DNA of 64,000 nucleotides from Sorghum bicolor (lineage: Eukaryota; Streptophyta; Magnoliopsida; Poales; Poaceae): the NCBI RefSeq assembly GCF_000003195.3, contig NC_012876.2:57840407-57904406 (forward strand), given 5' to 3'. Made by a program: the position numbers and the translations under genes. Numbering within the stretch: the first letter of the stretch is position 1; each line of letters begins with the position of its first letter. Shown here piece after piece: positions 1-10,583 of this stretch. Below the pieces are notes generated by a model. That model saw only the letters and a program-made list of their open reading frames with translations. It made no database searches and had not been told where the DNA came from.

Positions 1-180
1 GGATTACAGATTGTTTTTGTGAATATCATTGATATACAATTTAGTCACAACTTCTTTGTTAACATGATGAATTGCGTAGATGCCATCTATGAACATATAT
101 GTGCAGAATCAAATGTTAAGTGTATGGTGGATCACACAGTGATATGCCACAACAGATCAGTTTGTTTTGTGCTGCATAAT

Positions 181-296
181 AAATGTTTTTACGGGTAGAA
201 TCTACTTTACAAACTTTGCACTGAGAGCATAGTTTCTTAAGATGGAGTCTATGAGCTATGGACTCTACGATAGAGTCATGCATTGTGAGTATCCTA
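181..296. repeat. Terminal part of a DNA-transposon/MITE family
   Basis: The stretch ending near 296 (TAGAGTCATGCATTGTGAGT) is close to the reverse complement of the sequence starting near 9861 (CACTCACAATGCAGACTCTA). The two look like opposite termini of one inverted-repeat family. Internal GAGTC/GACTC inverted motifs recur. No target duplication is visible. Confidence 0.4.
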
Positions 297-721
297 AGCA
301 AGGCAACAACAAGCTTTGCTAGCATGGGTGGACCAATTTGGCTCTCCTCCACCATCAAGCAAATTCTTGCCAGACAACTTCACCGGGAAACCAAACACTA
401 GTCCTATCTTGATTTCTGTTCTAAAGAAGGCAATTAAGGCAAATTCTATCCAGAGAACCAAACATGCCTGTTGTCGCGGGCTTGCATTGCGGTGTGCCTG
501 TGGTGCATTACGGCAAATTCATGCTGTTTGGCGTAATGATCTCGTCTGCCATGATTTGGAAGAAGCGCGCGGTGGATAACTCCAGTTCTTTCCCAATCAT
601 GCGGTTGGTTCATCCATGGGCCTTCTTTTTTTCCTTTGCATGATAACGAAAGGCCCTACTACCTACATACGCCAGCAAGGACCGGAATGCCACGTCATGC
701 CAGCATCTGAATTTGCATAGA
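297..721. other. Intergenic, no gene recognised
   Basis: Short open frames occur on both strands, but none has a recognisable domain, splice pattern or composition. Nothing else is seen here. Confidence 0.5.
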
Positions 722-963
722 GGCCTTGTTTAGTTCACCCGAAATTCAAAAAGTTTTCAAGATTCCCCGTCACATCGAATCTTGTGGCACATGCATGAAG
801 CATTAAATATAGACGAAAATAAAAACTAATTACACAGTTTGTCTGTAAATCGCGAGACGAATCTTTTGATCCTAGTTAGTTCATGATTAGATAATATTTG
901 TCAAATAAAAACGAAAATGCTACGGTAGCGAAATCCGAAATTTTTTCGGAACTAAACAAGGCT
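722..963. mobile_element. Tourist-like MITE, about 240 bp
   Basis: It begins GGCCTTGTTTAGTTC and ends GGAACTAAACAAGGC, so the termini are inverted repeats. The interior matches the other copies listed here (CACATCGAATCTTG, ATTAAATATAGACGAAAATA, AATTAGTTCATGATTAGA). The repeated flank TAGAG could be the target duplication. The family is assigned to PIF/Harbinger from its termini and from the TTA/CTA duplications at other copies. Confidence 0.85.
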
Positions 964-1083
964 AGAGTACCTTTTTTTCAACTCGTGCACGTACCAACGG
1001 GTGTGGGTTCTACAACACTGGAGGCACATAACCTCGTGTGTAGTGTAGGCAAGTAAATGCGGCCATTTTTTTTTAGTCTACCC

Positions 1084-1264
1084 GAGAAAAAGAAAGTGAT
1101 ATTTTTCAATATTCGATTAGTCCGAAAATGACTCAACAAGAAGAAGGCACATAACTACTGGAGATGCATTTGGGGTTTGTATTCTTCAACAATTATGTGC
1201 CTTCTTCTTGTTGGAGTCGTTTTTGGACTAATCGAATATTGAAAAATATCACTTTCTTTTTCTT
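1084..1264. repeat. Long near-perfect hairpin
   Basis: The left arm (about 1084-1154) and right arm (about 1193-1264) are reverse complements over about 70 bp, with two substitutions and one indel by eye. They are separated by a loop of about 38 bp. The arms include the motif AATATTCGATTAGTCC and its complement. It may be a fold-back element or a small-RNA precursor. Confidence 0.85.
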
Positions 1265-1278
1265 TCAATATTCGATTG

Positions 1279-1905
1279 CAAAACACAAATGCAAAATTGT
1301 TGAAAATGCATTTGGAGTTTGTATTCTTGTAATTTGCCAAAATTATCGAAATGAGGTATCCAACAGTTTTGCATTTGTGTTTTGTAATTTGGACAACTTG
1401 GCAATTGAGGGAGGGAACTTGGCATAAATGCAAGGTTGCGGGCCGCTTGGCAAACACTGATCGGGCACTCCTTCCGCGCTACTCCCGCACGTGAGGGACT
1501 CTTCGCGCCGTATATAGTCCGTCTGGTACTTTGTCACGATAGAAACTTCCTCCTCTGTGCTGCCGTTCTGTGTCGCAAGGGTTCGCGCTGTCGTTCTTTG
1601 GCGAAGTCGATCGCGCCGCCCTTCTATGCCGCAAGACATCGCAAGGTATATGATCCTTTTCGGTTTCCATCGTTCATACCTAGGGTTCTACGGGAACGGG
1701 GTGGGCGACTGTGTGTTTGGCGATGAGCATCGCGGTGCGGCGGCGGCTTGTTCCGTTCGATTAGGTCCACAATTTTGGTTTTTGCCAAGTCAATTATGTC
1801 AAACACTTGGAGATGGCTTTTTTTCACTTGCCATATCATTTTGGGAGTTGACAAACTACAACAAATGGCAAACAAAAAATGCCAAACTGTTGGAGATGCT
1901 CTAAC
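1279..1905. mobile_element. TIR-bounded segment with GC-rich interior (Pack-MULE-like candidate)
   Basis: The left side (about 1353-1400, TCCAACAGTTTTGCATTTGT) resembles the reverse complement of the right side (about 1830-1905), which ends CTGTTGGAGATGCTC. GAGCATCTCCAACAG-type termini are common in grass MULE-type MITEs. Between them, 1430-1760 is GC-rich, unlike its AT-rich surroundings, and has a TATA-like TATATAG near 1510. No clear 9-bp duplication is seen, so this is tentative. Confidence 0.35.
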
Positions 1906-3419
1906 CCCTCATTCTCTCGAATGCATGATCTATTTTAACATTGGACCGTTTCTCCGGTCTAAGAGTTCATTCTATAAATATTTTTTTTAAAAAAAAGAAT
2001 AATATTAATATCTTAACTTCTGCATTGATTAATAGTTTAATACATATAGCTATACACCTAGAAGCACGAAGGTCCACGCAAACTCAAAATAAAGTTTTGA
2101 TCAAAAAGGAAGAATGTAAGGTTTCCCAAAGCACCATCTAGAAAGTAATTCTATTACCGAATCTCTACCTGTTCCTCTCAAACACCTTCATCAAGGTTGA
2201 CTCAATCTTCCTGTACCTCATCTTCATCATTTGACGATCCTCCTCTTTGTGAAGTAGGAACCAAAACCTGATCTCCTTTGATTAGGTTAATCTTTATAGA
2301 GCTGACAACAAAATAAGAGGTCAGGGCAAACCAAACGATCATTACTTAGGTTCTCTTCTACCACTCTCATGTTCGATCGTTACTTTGGTTCTCTTGTACC
2401 ACTTTCATGTTTCCATTAATTATGTTGTGGATTTGAACATATAATTAAGACGTCGAGTATCTCCACATATGCATGTATGAACTAGTTTTGTTATATATTA
2501 TTAGTGTTAGATCTGGTGTGGAGAATGTACAGGCTTCTGATAATTGACAGTGATTGTCATTGCGCAAAACCGTCTCACCTATCTGCCATGTCAGCTTTCT
2601 TAAATTTGCCTCCCCCCCCCCCCCCCCCCCCCCCCCATATATAAGGACAGATCACAGATGCCACCTTGTTATCTTTTTTCATCAAAAGGAAAAGTCACCT
2701 TTTGGTTTTCTTGCCACACGCAGGCCAAGCTTTATATATAGGAAATTATATAAGGCCCGTAAGGAAAACTGGCCCACTTATTACCCATTCTCTTGTTACG
2801 AAGAGCCGTCTAATAAGCCCAAGATCTGTTACAATAACACATGCCAAGAGATGCCAAAATTGTTCAAAAAGCCCACGTAATGATTAAAGTCCACTCCGCC
2901 TTGGACATCGCCATGCACAAAATTCAACCTGGAACTCCAATCCATTTTATGCTCTAATAACTAGCTAGCGTCGCACCCTTTCCCATCATCATAAAGGGGG
3001 AAAAAAAGAATGTCGCACATCTTTAAGTATAATTCTTACAAATCTTCTATAAGATTTGGGCTTATGCATCTTCTGTCGTTTGACATTTTGATATATTGTT
3101 TCATCATTTTCGATAAACGCTATACTGGTTCTCACAAAGTTAAAATTAGGTTGTCTCATATTCTTGTATCAAGTTTTAAAAAGGAAAAATGAAAAACACC
3201 ACCCCACAAGCTTGGGTCGTTTTCAAAAACCACCAAAACAAAATATTGTTCTAAAGTTTAGCATGAACGTTTTGACGGGCTAACATGTAGGCTATACCAC
3301 CTTCACAAATACTCTGCTCTTAGCTCCATTCGGTGGGGTTATAGCTCCTCCACAAATGACTCTGCTCTAGCTTCTCTATTGGAATAACTTCTTTGGTAAA
3401 ATGTGTTTGGAAATATGTT
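1906..3419. other. AT-rich intergenic DNA, no gene
   Basis: No coding region is supported. The segment carries the poly-C tract described separately and otherwise unremarkable AT-rich sequence. Confidence 0.5.
2612..2636 (+). repeat. Poly(C) homopolymer, 25 bp
   Basis: An uninterrupted run of about 25 C follows GCCT and precedes ATATATAAGG. Its length may be affected by sequencing. Confidence 0.9.
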
Positions 3420-3700
3420 TCGAAAAATGGCTCTAGTAGGTGGTGTGAGTTTTTTTTTTTGCTTCGGCTTCCACTACATAAAACAAGCAATCACCGTTGA
3501 AGTATCACTATTAGTTGCTTTGAAACTGATAGTGATAATATACAACTGTTGTTTGTAGTCACAAATTGGTAGCTATAGGTCGGTTTTCACTGTCGGTTTG
3601 TGGTTACAACCGACACTAATCCATCGTGAAAACCTATCTATCATTGTCATTTTATGGCTACAACTTGTAATGATAGGTTGTTCTCCACAAAAAAATCATA
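3420..3700. repeat. Subterminal-repeat-like DNA, possible CACTA remnant
   Basis: Short motifs recur in both orientations: GTCGGTTTTCACTG, CTGTCGGTTTGTGG, ACAACCGACACTAA, and TATCATTGTCATT. This resembles the subterminal arrays of CACTA elements. No complete terminus was found, so the call is weak. Confidence 0.3.
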
Positions 3701-6188
3701 TGAAATCGGATCAAGACAAACTTTGTTCTAAATTTGAAGTTCAAAATATCTAAAACTTCTTAGTTCACAACTTTTAAATTTGAGATGGTTTTTATCTCCA
3801 AATATTCAATATAAGTTATCGGATCAGATTTGAGATACTTGATAATGTTTGATGGAGACACGATCAACATAAAGTTGTAGTACCCGATGAGAGATTTACA
3901 AATTTGCAGTGTGAACCGATGAATATGTAGTTTAAAAGTAGCATTATATATGCATAAGTATTTCGTAGCTTAAGTGGTATGGATACTTAAGAGAACATTG
4001 ATGTTCTTAATTAGTTTGAATCCTAGAAACACATATTTTTCTTATTTTATTATTGTAGGATCAATCCGGAGTGATAGGCAAGCTGCCGATTGCTCTCTTT
4101 CAGATCCGATTCCGGCAGTGATCGCATGTTTATACCCAATAGTCATGCATGAATCTAGTGTAGTGTTCTAGTATAAAAATGGCTTTGGTTTCTTGGGTGC
4201 TTCAGGTGTCAAGCTGTTTGGTATGGCTTCTAAAGAAATTGGAGCTGAAGTAATTTTGAAAGTAGGCCCTAAGTACACTAGCAGCACAAAAATGTACATG
4301 GAACAATAATTGATCTTTTGATTCAAAGATTTATAATATATATTGGAATCAAATTCCAGATCACCACTAGACGTATAAACCCGCATGGTTCCGATTCGTA
4401 TGAGTTGAATTGTGAGTTGGATCTCAGACAAGATAGAGAGGCGCAAGAGCATTGTGGGAAGTGAAAAAGACTGACACATAATTATTTTGTAATTTTAGGT
4501 ATAGATAGATATAGATAAAATGAAAAAAAACATTAATTAGTGACTGGCCAATTATTTTTAAGGAAAAGAAAGAAAATGAAAATGAAAAAAAAATATAGTT
4601 GGGCCGTTTGTGGGCTGCTACCCTTTGGTAATGGGCCACCTTAATTATTTGGATTTATGGTTAGGTTCCTTCCAAATGATGGATGTACAGTGGATCCGGA
4701 AAAGAGATAAAAGAATTAAAGAAACATGACCTCATCAAAATAAGTTAGTGTGTACCTTGAACCACAATCAATAATCAACCCCACGAAAAAACTAGAACTG
4801 GGTGATACTGATAAGATGGACGAACTAGATGCAAAAGTCGTCCTCAACGCCAAAAGTTAGCATTTGCTAAAATTGAGTGTTGTCACCAAGTTCGATCGAG
4901 TTCGCACTCAACTTGCGCTAGCATTATTGGAGGACATCGCAGATGATGTAACGAAGGAATATATGATTTTAGGCCATATATGCTGTCCTAGGCTTACCAT
5001 ATTATTTTCCTTTTGACCGACGAGAATTATTTGCATAATGCTGCATAAGGTATCGCAACGAATCGCACATATACAGTTGGTTAGGTATAGTTATTAGTTT
5101 CAAAAAAAAAGGTATAGTTATTACTGGCTCCCTTCATCATCCCTAAATGATAAACGTATTTTAGTTAGAAAAAAAATCAAATAGTAAAATTTAACTAAAG
5201 GATAAGGCATGAGGCTGAGGATGAACGAGTAGCCATTCACCACTTCGAATGGTCACATAATTCCATTGGTTTGTGGAATTGTAGGTGTCCTATAGGCTAT
5301 AGCCCGCACTTGCTAGTTGTTATGGACCAAAGTGCCTCGAAGTAGTAGACGCCAATTTCCTATTTGAGTTCCTAAATGCTAGCTAACCCTCTCCATTTTA
5401 AAATATATAAGGTGCAGTAGTTTAACCACTTGGCTAACCGGAGGGAGTTAATTGTAAGTAAGATTAATTATTGATAGAGAAAATACAAAATTTGGATCTA
5501 AAATCCATACGCGCATAATAAAAAAGAAATAGATGGAGTAAGGTTAAGCGTAACATTTCAAGTGAACTAAGTGTAGCTTAATTCTTTAATTCCTTGTGGT
5601 AGAATCTCCGTCTAAATTGGTAAAGAATGTCCCCCCTGGAGACGTTTTTGATATCTTTATTAATTTTCAATATATGTCATTTCAGCGTCCTCAATCTCTC
5701 ATAGGTGCTCATAGGGGTAATAAGGTAATAAGTATATATACTGTGATTCATTTCAGAATTTAGCATAGATGAAAATCATGAAACCAGCATGTCACAAGTG
5801 TCGTGTCATTGAAACAAAGGCATTAACGTCTAAAACACAATAATAGGCATGTTAGACACAGCCGGACTTTGAGATTCAAGTTGGATTTAAGTTTACAGAA
5901 TAAACTAAAGTGATCTAAATATAGTCGATTTATAAACATTTTCAGTTTGGATTTTATATATCTAGAATAATTTTAAGTGGTCTAAATATGGTCTATGTAT
6001 AAACATTTTATAGTTATGTATATGTTCCTGCAGCTACATATAATATTTTAGAATTACAACTTACAAATGAGAGAATTATTTTTGTGGTTCTAAAGAAACT
6101 TCTTCCTTCCTTGGCTCTTTTATTTTTATTTTAAAGTAATCTATTTGTTCTGAAATACTACTTTGCTTCCTCGTATGACCTTTTTCCT
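3701..6188. other. AT-rich intergenic DNA, no gene
   Basis: Only short open frames without family features are present. A GGAGGGAG-type motif near 5440 hints at Stowaway-like MITE debris, but no complete element could be delimited. Confidence 0.45.
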
Positions 6189-6457
6189 TAGATTTGGCCA
6201 CTACCAATGTTAAATGGGGCATGAATTTACCTTTTTACCCCTTGGTGAGATAGACAAGAGCACATAGTTTGGTTTTGGTATATTTGACTTTAAAGACTAG
6301 GTTAATTGACTTTATTAGATTTGGCCACTAACAATGCTAAACGATGCTCGAAATGAACTATATCAAAACCGAACTGTGCCCCCTTGTCTATCTTGCGCAG
6401 GGATAAAAAGTCAAAATCACGCCCCACTTAACACGGTTAGTGGTCAAATCAAATCTA
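6189..6457. repeat. Inverted-repeat element with ~100-bp arms
   Basis: The left arm (about 6189-6285) and right arm (about 6356-6457) are imperfect reverse complements over about 100 bp. Matching blocks include TAGATTTG, AAGATAGACAAG and TCGGTTTTG-type segments. The loop repeats the left terminus (TTAGATTTGGCCACTA near 6315), suggesting a partial second copy. It is a fold-back MITE type of unknown superfamily. Confidence 0.7.
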
Positions 6458-7351
6458 ACAGAAGGGCCATTAAAAAAAGCAAAGGTGTATTTCGGACAAA
6501 ATACATAACTTCAAAACTTGCTCAAAGAAATAATATTCTCCCCTTACAAAAATAGCTCGATCCAGAAAGAACCCACAGATTTGTCTGGCAAACAAGGCCG
6601 GTGGCACTAATCTGAAATCCCGACCAATCAATCACAGGTGGCACGTGTGCCTAGATCAAAGAAGCTTCGGTTGAATGAAGCCCTACGCTACGCATACGGA
6701 CCATATGGGGGCAGGCAGGACACGACAGGCGATAGTATAGGGTTCTGCTGCAGGGTGATCCTCTTCGACGAGCTACTCGCTGGACATCCATTGAACTTGT
6801 AGCGTCAGCAGTACGGCCTGATCATTTCCTGGCGACGAGCGAGGAATGTACGCTGCACCTTTCATCTCCACGCCGTAACCGTACCTACCATTGGCCCCTA
6901 CCGTCGTCAGCGGCGCCGTTGCAAGCCAAACGTGCTACGGCACGCAGGGTGCGTCCGGTCCGCTCGTCTTGGCCTCTAGTAGCTCCGCCGCCGCCGGACC
7001 TCAGGCGACCCCGCTGCATGCACTGGGCTTGCACTGCACCGCACCAGTGGCTCCAGCTCCGGTGAGTGATGATGAGGGAGCAGCAGCTACTGAACCGGGT
7101 ACCGGAAGGGGCCCTTCAGCTGGGCGTGGACGGCGGACGCGACGTCCACGCCGTCACACGCACGCGCCGCGGGCTCGGATGCTGACTGACGCACGCCCTC
7201 TCCTGGAAAATATCCCCGGCCTGAGTGCGAGCCGCAAGTTGCCCCTCTTGCTGCTTGCTTCCCCCCGATTCCTGGTGCAGATGCAGCGCACGGTCGGGCG
7301 CCTGCCATGCCATGCCAATGCCACCCTATCGCTGCCCCGGCGCCGCGCGCC
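6458..7351. other. Upstream region of the J-protein gene
   Basis: Composition shifts from AT-rich to GC-rich from about 6890. Open frames here run in several overlapping frames and are composition artefacts. This is the probable promoter region of the gene that starts at 7535. Confidence 0.45.
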
Positions 7352-7358
7352 TATAAGT
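7352..7358 (+). promoter_or_regulatory. TATA box of the J-protein gene
   Basis: TATAAGT lies in a GC-rich context 183 bp before the ATG at 7535. Transcription would start near 7380-7390 and give a 5' leader of about 150 nt. Confidence 0.6.
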
Positions 7359-7534
7359 AGCGCGCATGCGCCGGCCGGTGCAGCAGCAACCACAGCACGG
7401 TTCGAGCTCGCGGCGACTCGATCGGGGACAGACAGACAGACAGACAGGCAGGCAGTCAGCAAGTCGTGGGCGGGGGTTGCAAACTTGCAGGTTAATTTCG
7501 TCCTCGACCTCGAACGTTGGTTGGTTGTGTTGCG

Positions 7535-8867
7535 ATGGCCGGACGCGGAGGAGGAGGAGGAGGCAGCAAGAGCAGCAGCCTGTACGCGGTGCTGGGCGTG
7601 GCCAGCGACTGCTCCGACGCCGACCTGCGCAGCGCCTACCGCAAGCTCGCCATGGTCGGTGACCTCCTCCGTTTCCTCTGCTTCCCTTGGTCCTGTCGGG
7701 CTGCTCTGTTTCGCTCAAAGATCCCGACTCTGCTGTTGGTGTTGGTGTTTGTGGGCAGAAATGGCACCCGGACAAGTGCGCTGGGAGCTCCGCCGGCAGC
7801 GCCGACGCGGCCAAGGCCAGGTTTCAGAAGATCCAGGGAGCCTACGCCGGTAACCAATCTGCTTCATACGTAGTACAGTACAATGTTTTTGCACGCAGAA
7901 ATGCAGAATGACATGGTATTAAAAATGATGTGATTTTTTAACTGAACTGGTCAGTTCTGTCGGACCCCAACAAGAGGATCCTGTATGACGTCGGGGCCTA
8001 CGATGGCGAAGGCGACGATGACGTACGTACCACATGTGCATTTCCTTTCCAGTTTGGGTACAGATATTTTGGTGGCGGCCATGCTGACCGGAACATCAGA
8101 GCTTAACCTTTTTGTTTTCCACGTCTGGCAGGGCGCCGGGGAGATCCTCGGAGATATTCTGGAGGCCATGAGCCAGGCAGGCCCTGCCGTAAGAAACTCA
8201 GCTGCCGCTATCGAAACATCCACACTGAACTATTTTTTTTTTTTTTTTGTGCATCAGTTGCTGACGACGTGCACATTTCGTTCATGCGCAGGACAACGGC
8301 GAGGGGGAGAGCCTGGAGGACCTGCAGCGGCAGTTCGAGGAGCTGTTCCTGAGGCCGTCGCCGTCGTCCTTCTCGCCGGTGGGTATCCGCTGTCTGCTCT
8401 GCTTCCTTGGGTCGACTCGGCATTCTCGTCGGCGTAGATGCTCCTGGACCTGGGCTGGGCCACGCCTGCTCCTGGCCAGGCCAGGCGACGGTGACAGGCC
8501 GGGTCCGTCCGGCCGTCAACCTCCCGCTCCGCGTCGCTTTCCGGCGTATGGCCCCCCGGCCTCCTGTCGGGCGGCGGCGTCGTTTGCGTCGTGCTAATTG
8601 CGTGGGCCACATGATCGACCGCCAGGGTTTGAGACTTTGAGTTTGAGATGAGTGGCTCCAGAACAGGGCTCTTCCTGTCCATTGTTAATCATTTGTAGAA
8701 TTCCTTCTGACGTTTACCCACTGTGTAAAAGGGAAAATACCCGGTACGGTTATTCTTTCTGCAATTGCTGGGTTTAATGTTTAACCATGCGTGTTTCTTC
8801 TTGATGGCAGCAGAACGATGCAGCTGGGAAGTCGGCGTCCAAGAGGAGGCCTGCTGGGAGGAAGTAG
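7535..8867 (+). CDS. J-domain (DnaJ/HSP40) co-chaperone, six exons
   Basis: J-domain proteins stimulate the ATPase of HSP70 through the HPD motif. Exons inferred from GT-AG boundaries and frame: 7535-7654, 7759-7849, 7955-8022, 8132-8188, 8292-8378 and 8811-8867. They total 480 nt, or 159 residues. The J domain occupies about residues 14-85: LYAVLGV, then AYRKLAM, then KWHPDK with HPD at residues 43-45, then FQKIQGAYAVLSDPNKRILYD. A Gly-rich N terminus precedes it. After the J domain come a short acidic linker, an amphipathic stretch (EILGDILEAM; DLQRQFEELF) and a basic tail ending RRPAGRK. There is no zinc-finger or DnaJ C-terminal domain, so it is a small type III/class C protein; the basic tail could favour the nucleus. 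The start is the first ATG in a purine context. The last acceptor could be one codon downstream. All junctions keep frame, so the gene looks intact. Confidence 0.85.
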
Positions 8868-9860
8868 GCTGCGGCGTATAAAGTAAAGCCGCATTGTAGC
8901 TCGATCGGCCTGAAACAGATAAGCTACGAGGTACCGATACCGGGCCAGGACAGTGACCTGCGACTGCGAGGCTGCTGCTGCCAGTCCTGGACACTGAAGT
9001 TCATGCTCCGAGTTGCAGCTACTACTGTAGATCGGTATTGGCCAAATTGGTATCATAAGATAAGATGGCCACATACAGCAACATCTTAATTTTTTTTTCT
9101 ATATTTAATGCTCAATACATGTGCCGTAAGAATCTTGATTATTTTTAGTTTGTTCACTTGAGTTTATCAGTTAAATCATCTAGCCATTCAGAAGTGTTTT
9201 TTCTCACAACAAATCAATCAACAATATTTTTTGTAACAAAATTCTTCAACAACTAAACACGGGCCCCAGCGCTTTCCGCCCTGAACCTGACTGCCTGAGA
9301 CGCCAGCGGCCCGCGGCCAGCGTCGACGGCCAGTAAAGCAAAGCATCTGCGAAAAGGCCGAGAGGCGCAAGTTGCCGCGGTGCGCTGCGGCAGCATTCGC
9401 TGCATCTCCTTGACGTGACGACGAACGACCTCCTCCCGCACATAGGAGTACATGCATACTACGTACTCGTGACACGGACCGTTGTCGGCGGGCACGACCT
9501 TTTTTCCCCGCGGCAACTTGGACAATCCACCGGGCCCCGGCCCCGGCCCCGCTCTGCGCTGGGCCAGTCCAGGCGAAAAGCGCACGGCGGCGTCGGTCGA
9601 AGCCTCTGGACCGGGACCCCCAGTCGGATCGGTCCACAGAGACACAGGAGGTGACCGGTCGGTCCGCGGCAGCCGGCAGGGCAAGAACGCTCCAAACCTC
9701 GATCGCGTCGCGGCATCTCGCGTGTGCAACTTGCCGCCAGCCGACCACCCTAATCCAGTAATCCGGCGGCGACAGACAAGGGAAGCACAAATCGAAAAGG
9801 GGATCGGCAACTTGGGCAACAACTTGGGATTATATTTCCTGGGGACAATCTGCTATTATT
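8868..9860. other. 3' flank of the J-protein gene, then GC-rich DNA without a supported gene
   Basis: The first few hundred bases are the probable 3' UTR and spacer. 9250-9800 is GC-rich and has long overlapping open frames on both strands, which is expected from composition. No domain or splice structure was recognised. Confidence 0.4.
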
Positions 9861-10070
9861 AGGGCACTCACAATGCAGACTCTATCACAGAGTCCAAGAC
9901 AATTAATTTTACATATTATTTATGGTATTTTGCTGATGTGGCAGTATATTTATTGAAGAAAAAGGTAGAAAAAATAAGACTCCAAGTCTTATTTAGACTC
10001 TAAGTCCACATTGTTCGAGGTAATAAATAACTTTAGACTCTACATTGACAGAGTCTTCAGATATGTCTCG
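9861..10070 (+). mobile_element. Left part of a MITE split by the gypsy insertion
   Basis: It starts GGGCACTCACAATGCAGACT and contains GACTCTATCACAGAGTC inverted motifs and repeated AGACTC boxes. The start matches the inverted terminus near 296. The element is cut at 10071-10075 (GTAAG) by the retrotransposon. The right half could not be identified confidently after 22051. Confidence 0.45.
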
Positions 10071-10075
10071 GTAAG

Positions 10076-10535
10076 TGTGGGGGTATAAACCCCTATACCC
10101 TTACGGCTAGACTTCAGCCAGGAAGCTTGGCCCACTACGAGACGAGTTCAAGGCTTGATCCGACAGCTCGGAGTTTCGCGCAAGGAAACAAGACGTGGAG
10201 ATCAAGCAGGATTCTAGTCGGTTAGAATAGGAATTGATATCGAATTATCTATGACAATTGTAACCGACTAGGATTAGTTTCCAGATCTGTAACCCTGCCC
10301 TCCAGACTATATAAGGAGGGGCAAGGGACCCCCCTAGGACATCATATTCTCTCAACACAAATCAATACAACCAGACGCAGGACGTAGGTATTACACCAAC
10401 TCGGCGGCCGAACCTGGATAAAAAGCTTGTCCGTGTCTTGCGTCACCATCGAGTTCGTAGTTTGCGCACCGTCTACCGATAAACTACTACCGTGGGTATA
10501 CCCCAAGGTAGACTGCCGACCAGCTTTCGTCGACA
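10076..10535 (+). repeat. 5' LTR of the gypsy element
   Basis: It begins TGTGGGGGTATAAACCC and ends GTCGACA. A TATA box TATATAAG is at 10308-10315, followed by the likely start site. It is identical to the 3' LTR except at about four positions. Confidence 0.95.
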
Positions 10536-10536
10536 G

Positions 10537-10554
10537 TGGCGCGCCAGGTAGGGG
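10537..10554 (+). other. Primer-binding site of the gypsy element
   Basis: TGGCGCGCCAGGTAGGGG starts one base after the LTR. TGG at its 5' end pairs with a tRNA CCA end. The same site is present in the deleted element near 51447-51464. The primer tRNA was not identified. Confidence 0.7.
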
Positions 10555-10583
10555 GTGTGCGTGCAACTTTTCCGGCGAACAAG

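Noticed and set aside
6891..7853. Long open frame overlapping the start of the J-protein gene
   Set aside because: It lies in a GC-rich region, is in a different frame from the DnaJ exons, crosses their introns and has no domain; several other frames are equally open.
9218..9862. Overlapping 126-190-codon open frames on both strands
   Set aside because: They are composition-driven, low-complexity Arg/Gly/Pro-rich and mutually overlapping, with no family signal.
10536..10583. Gag start directly at the end of the 5' LTR
   Set aside because: This stretch is the primer-binding site and leader; the frame is open there, but the first ATG is at 10584.
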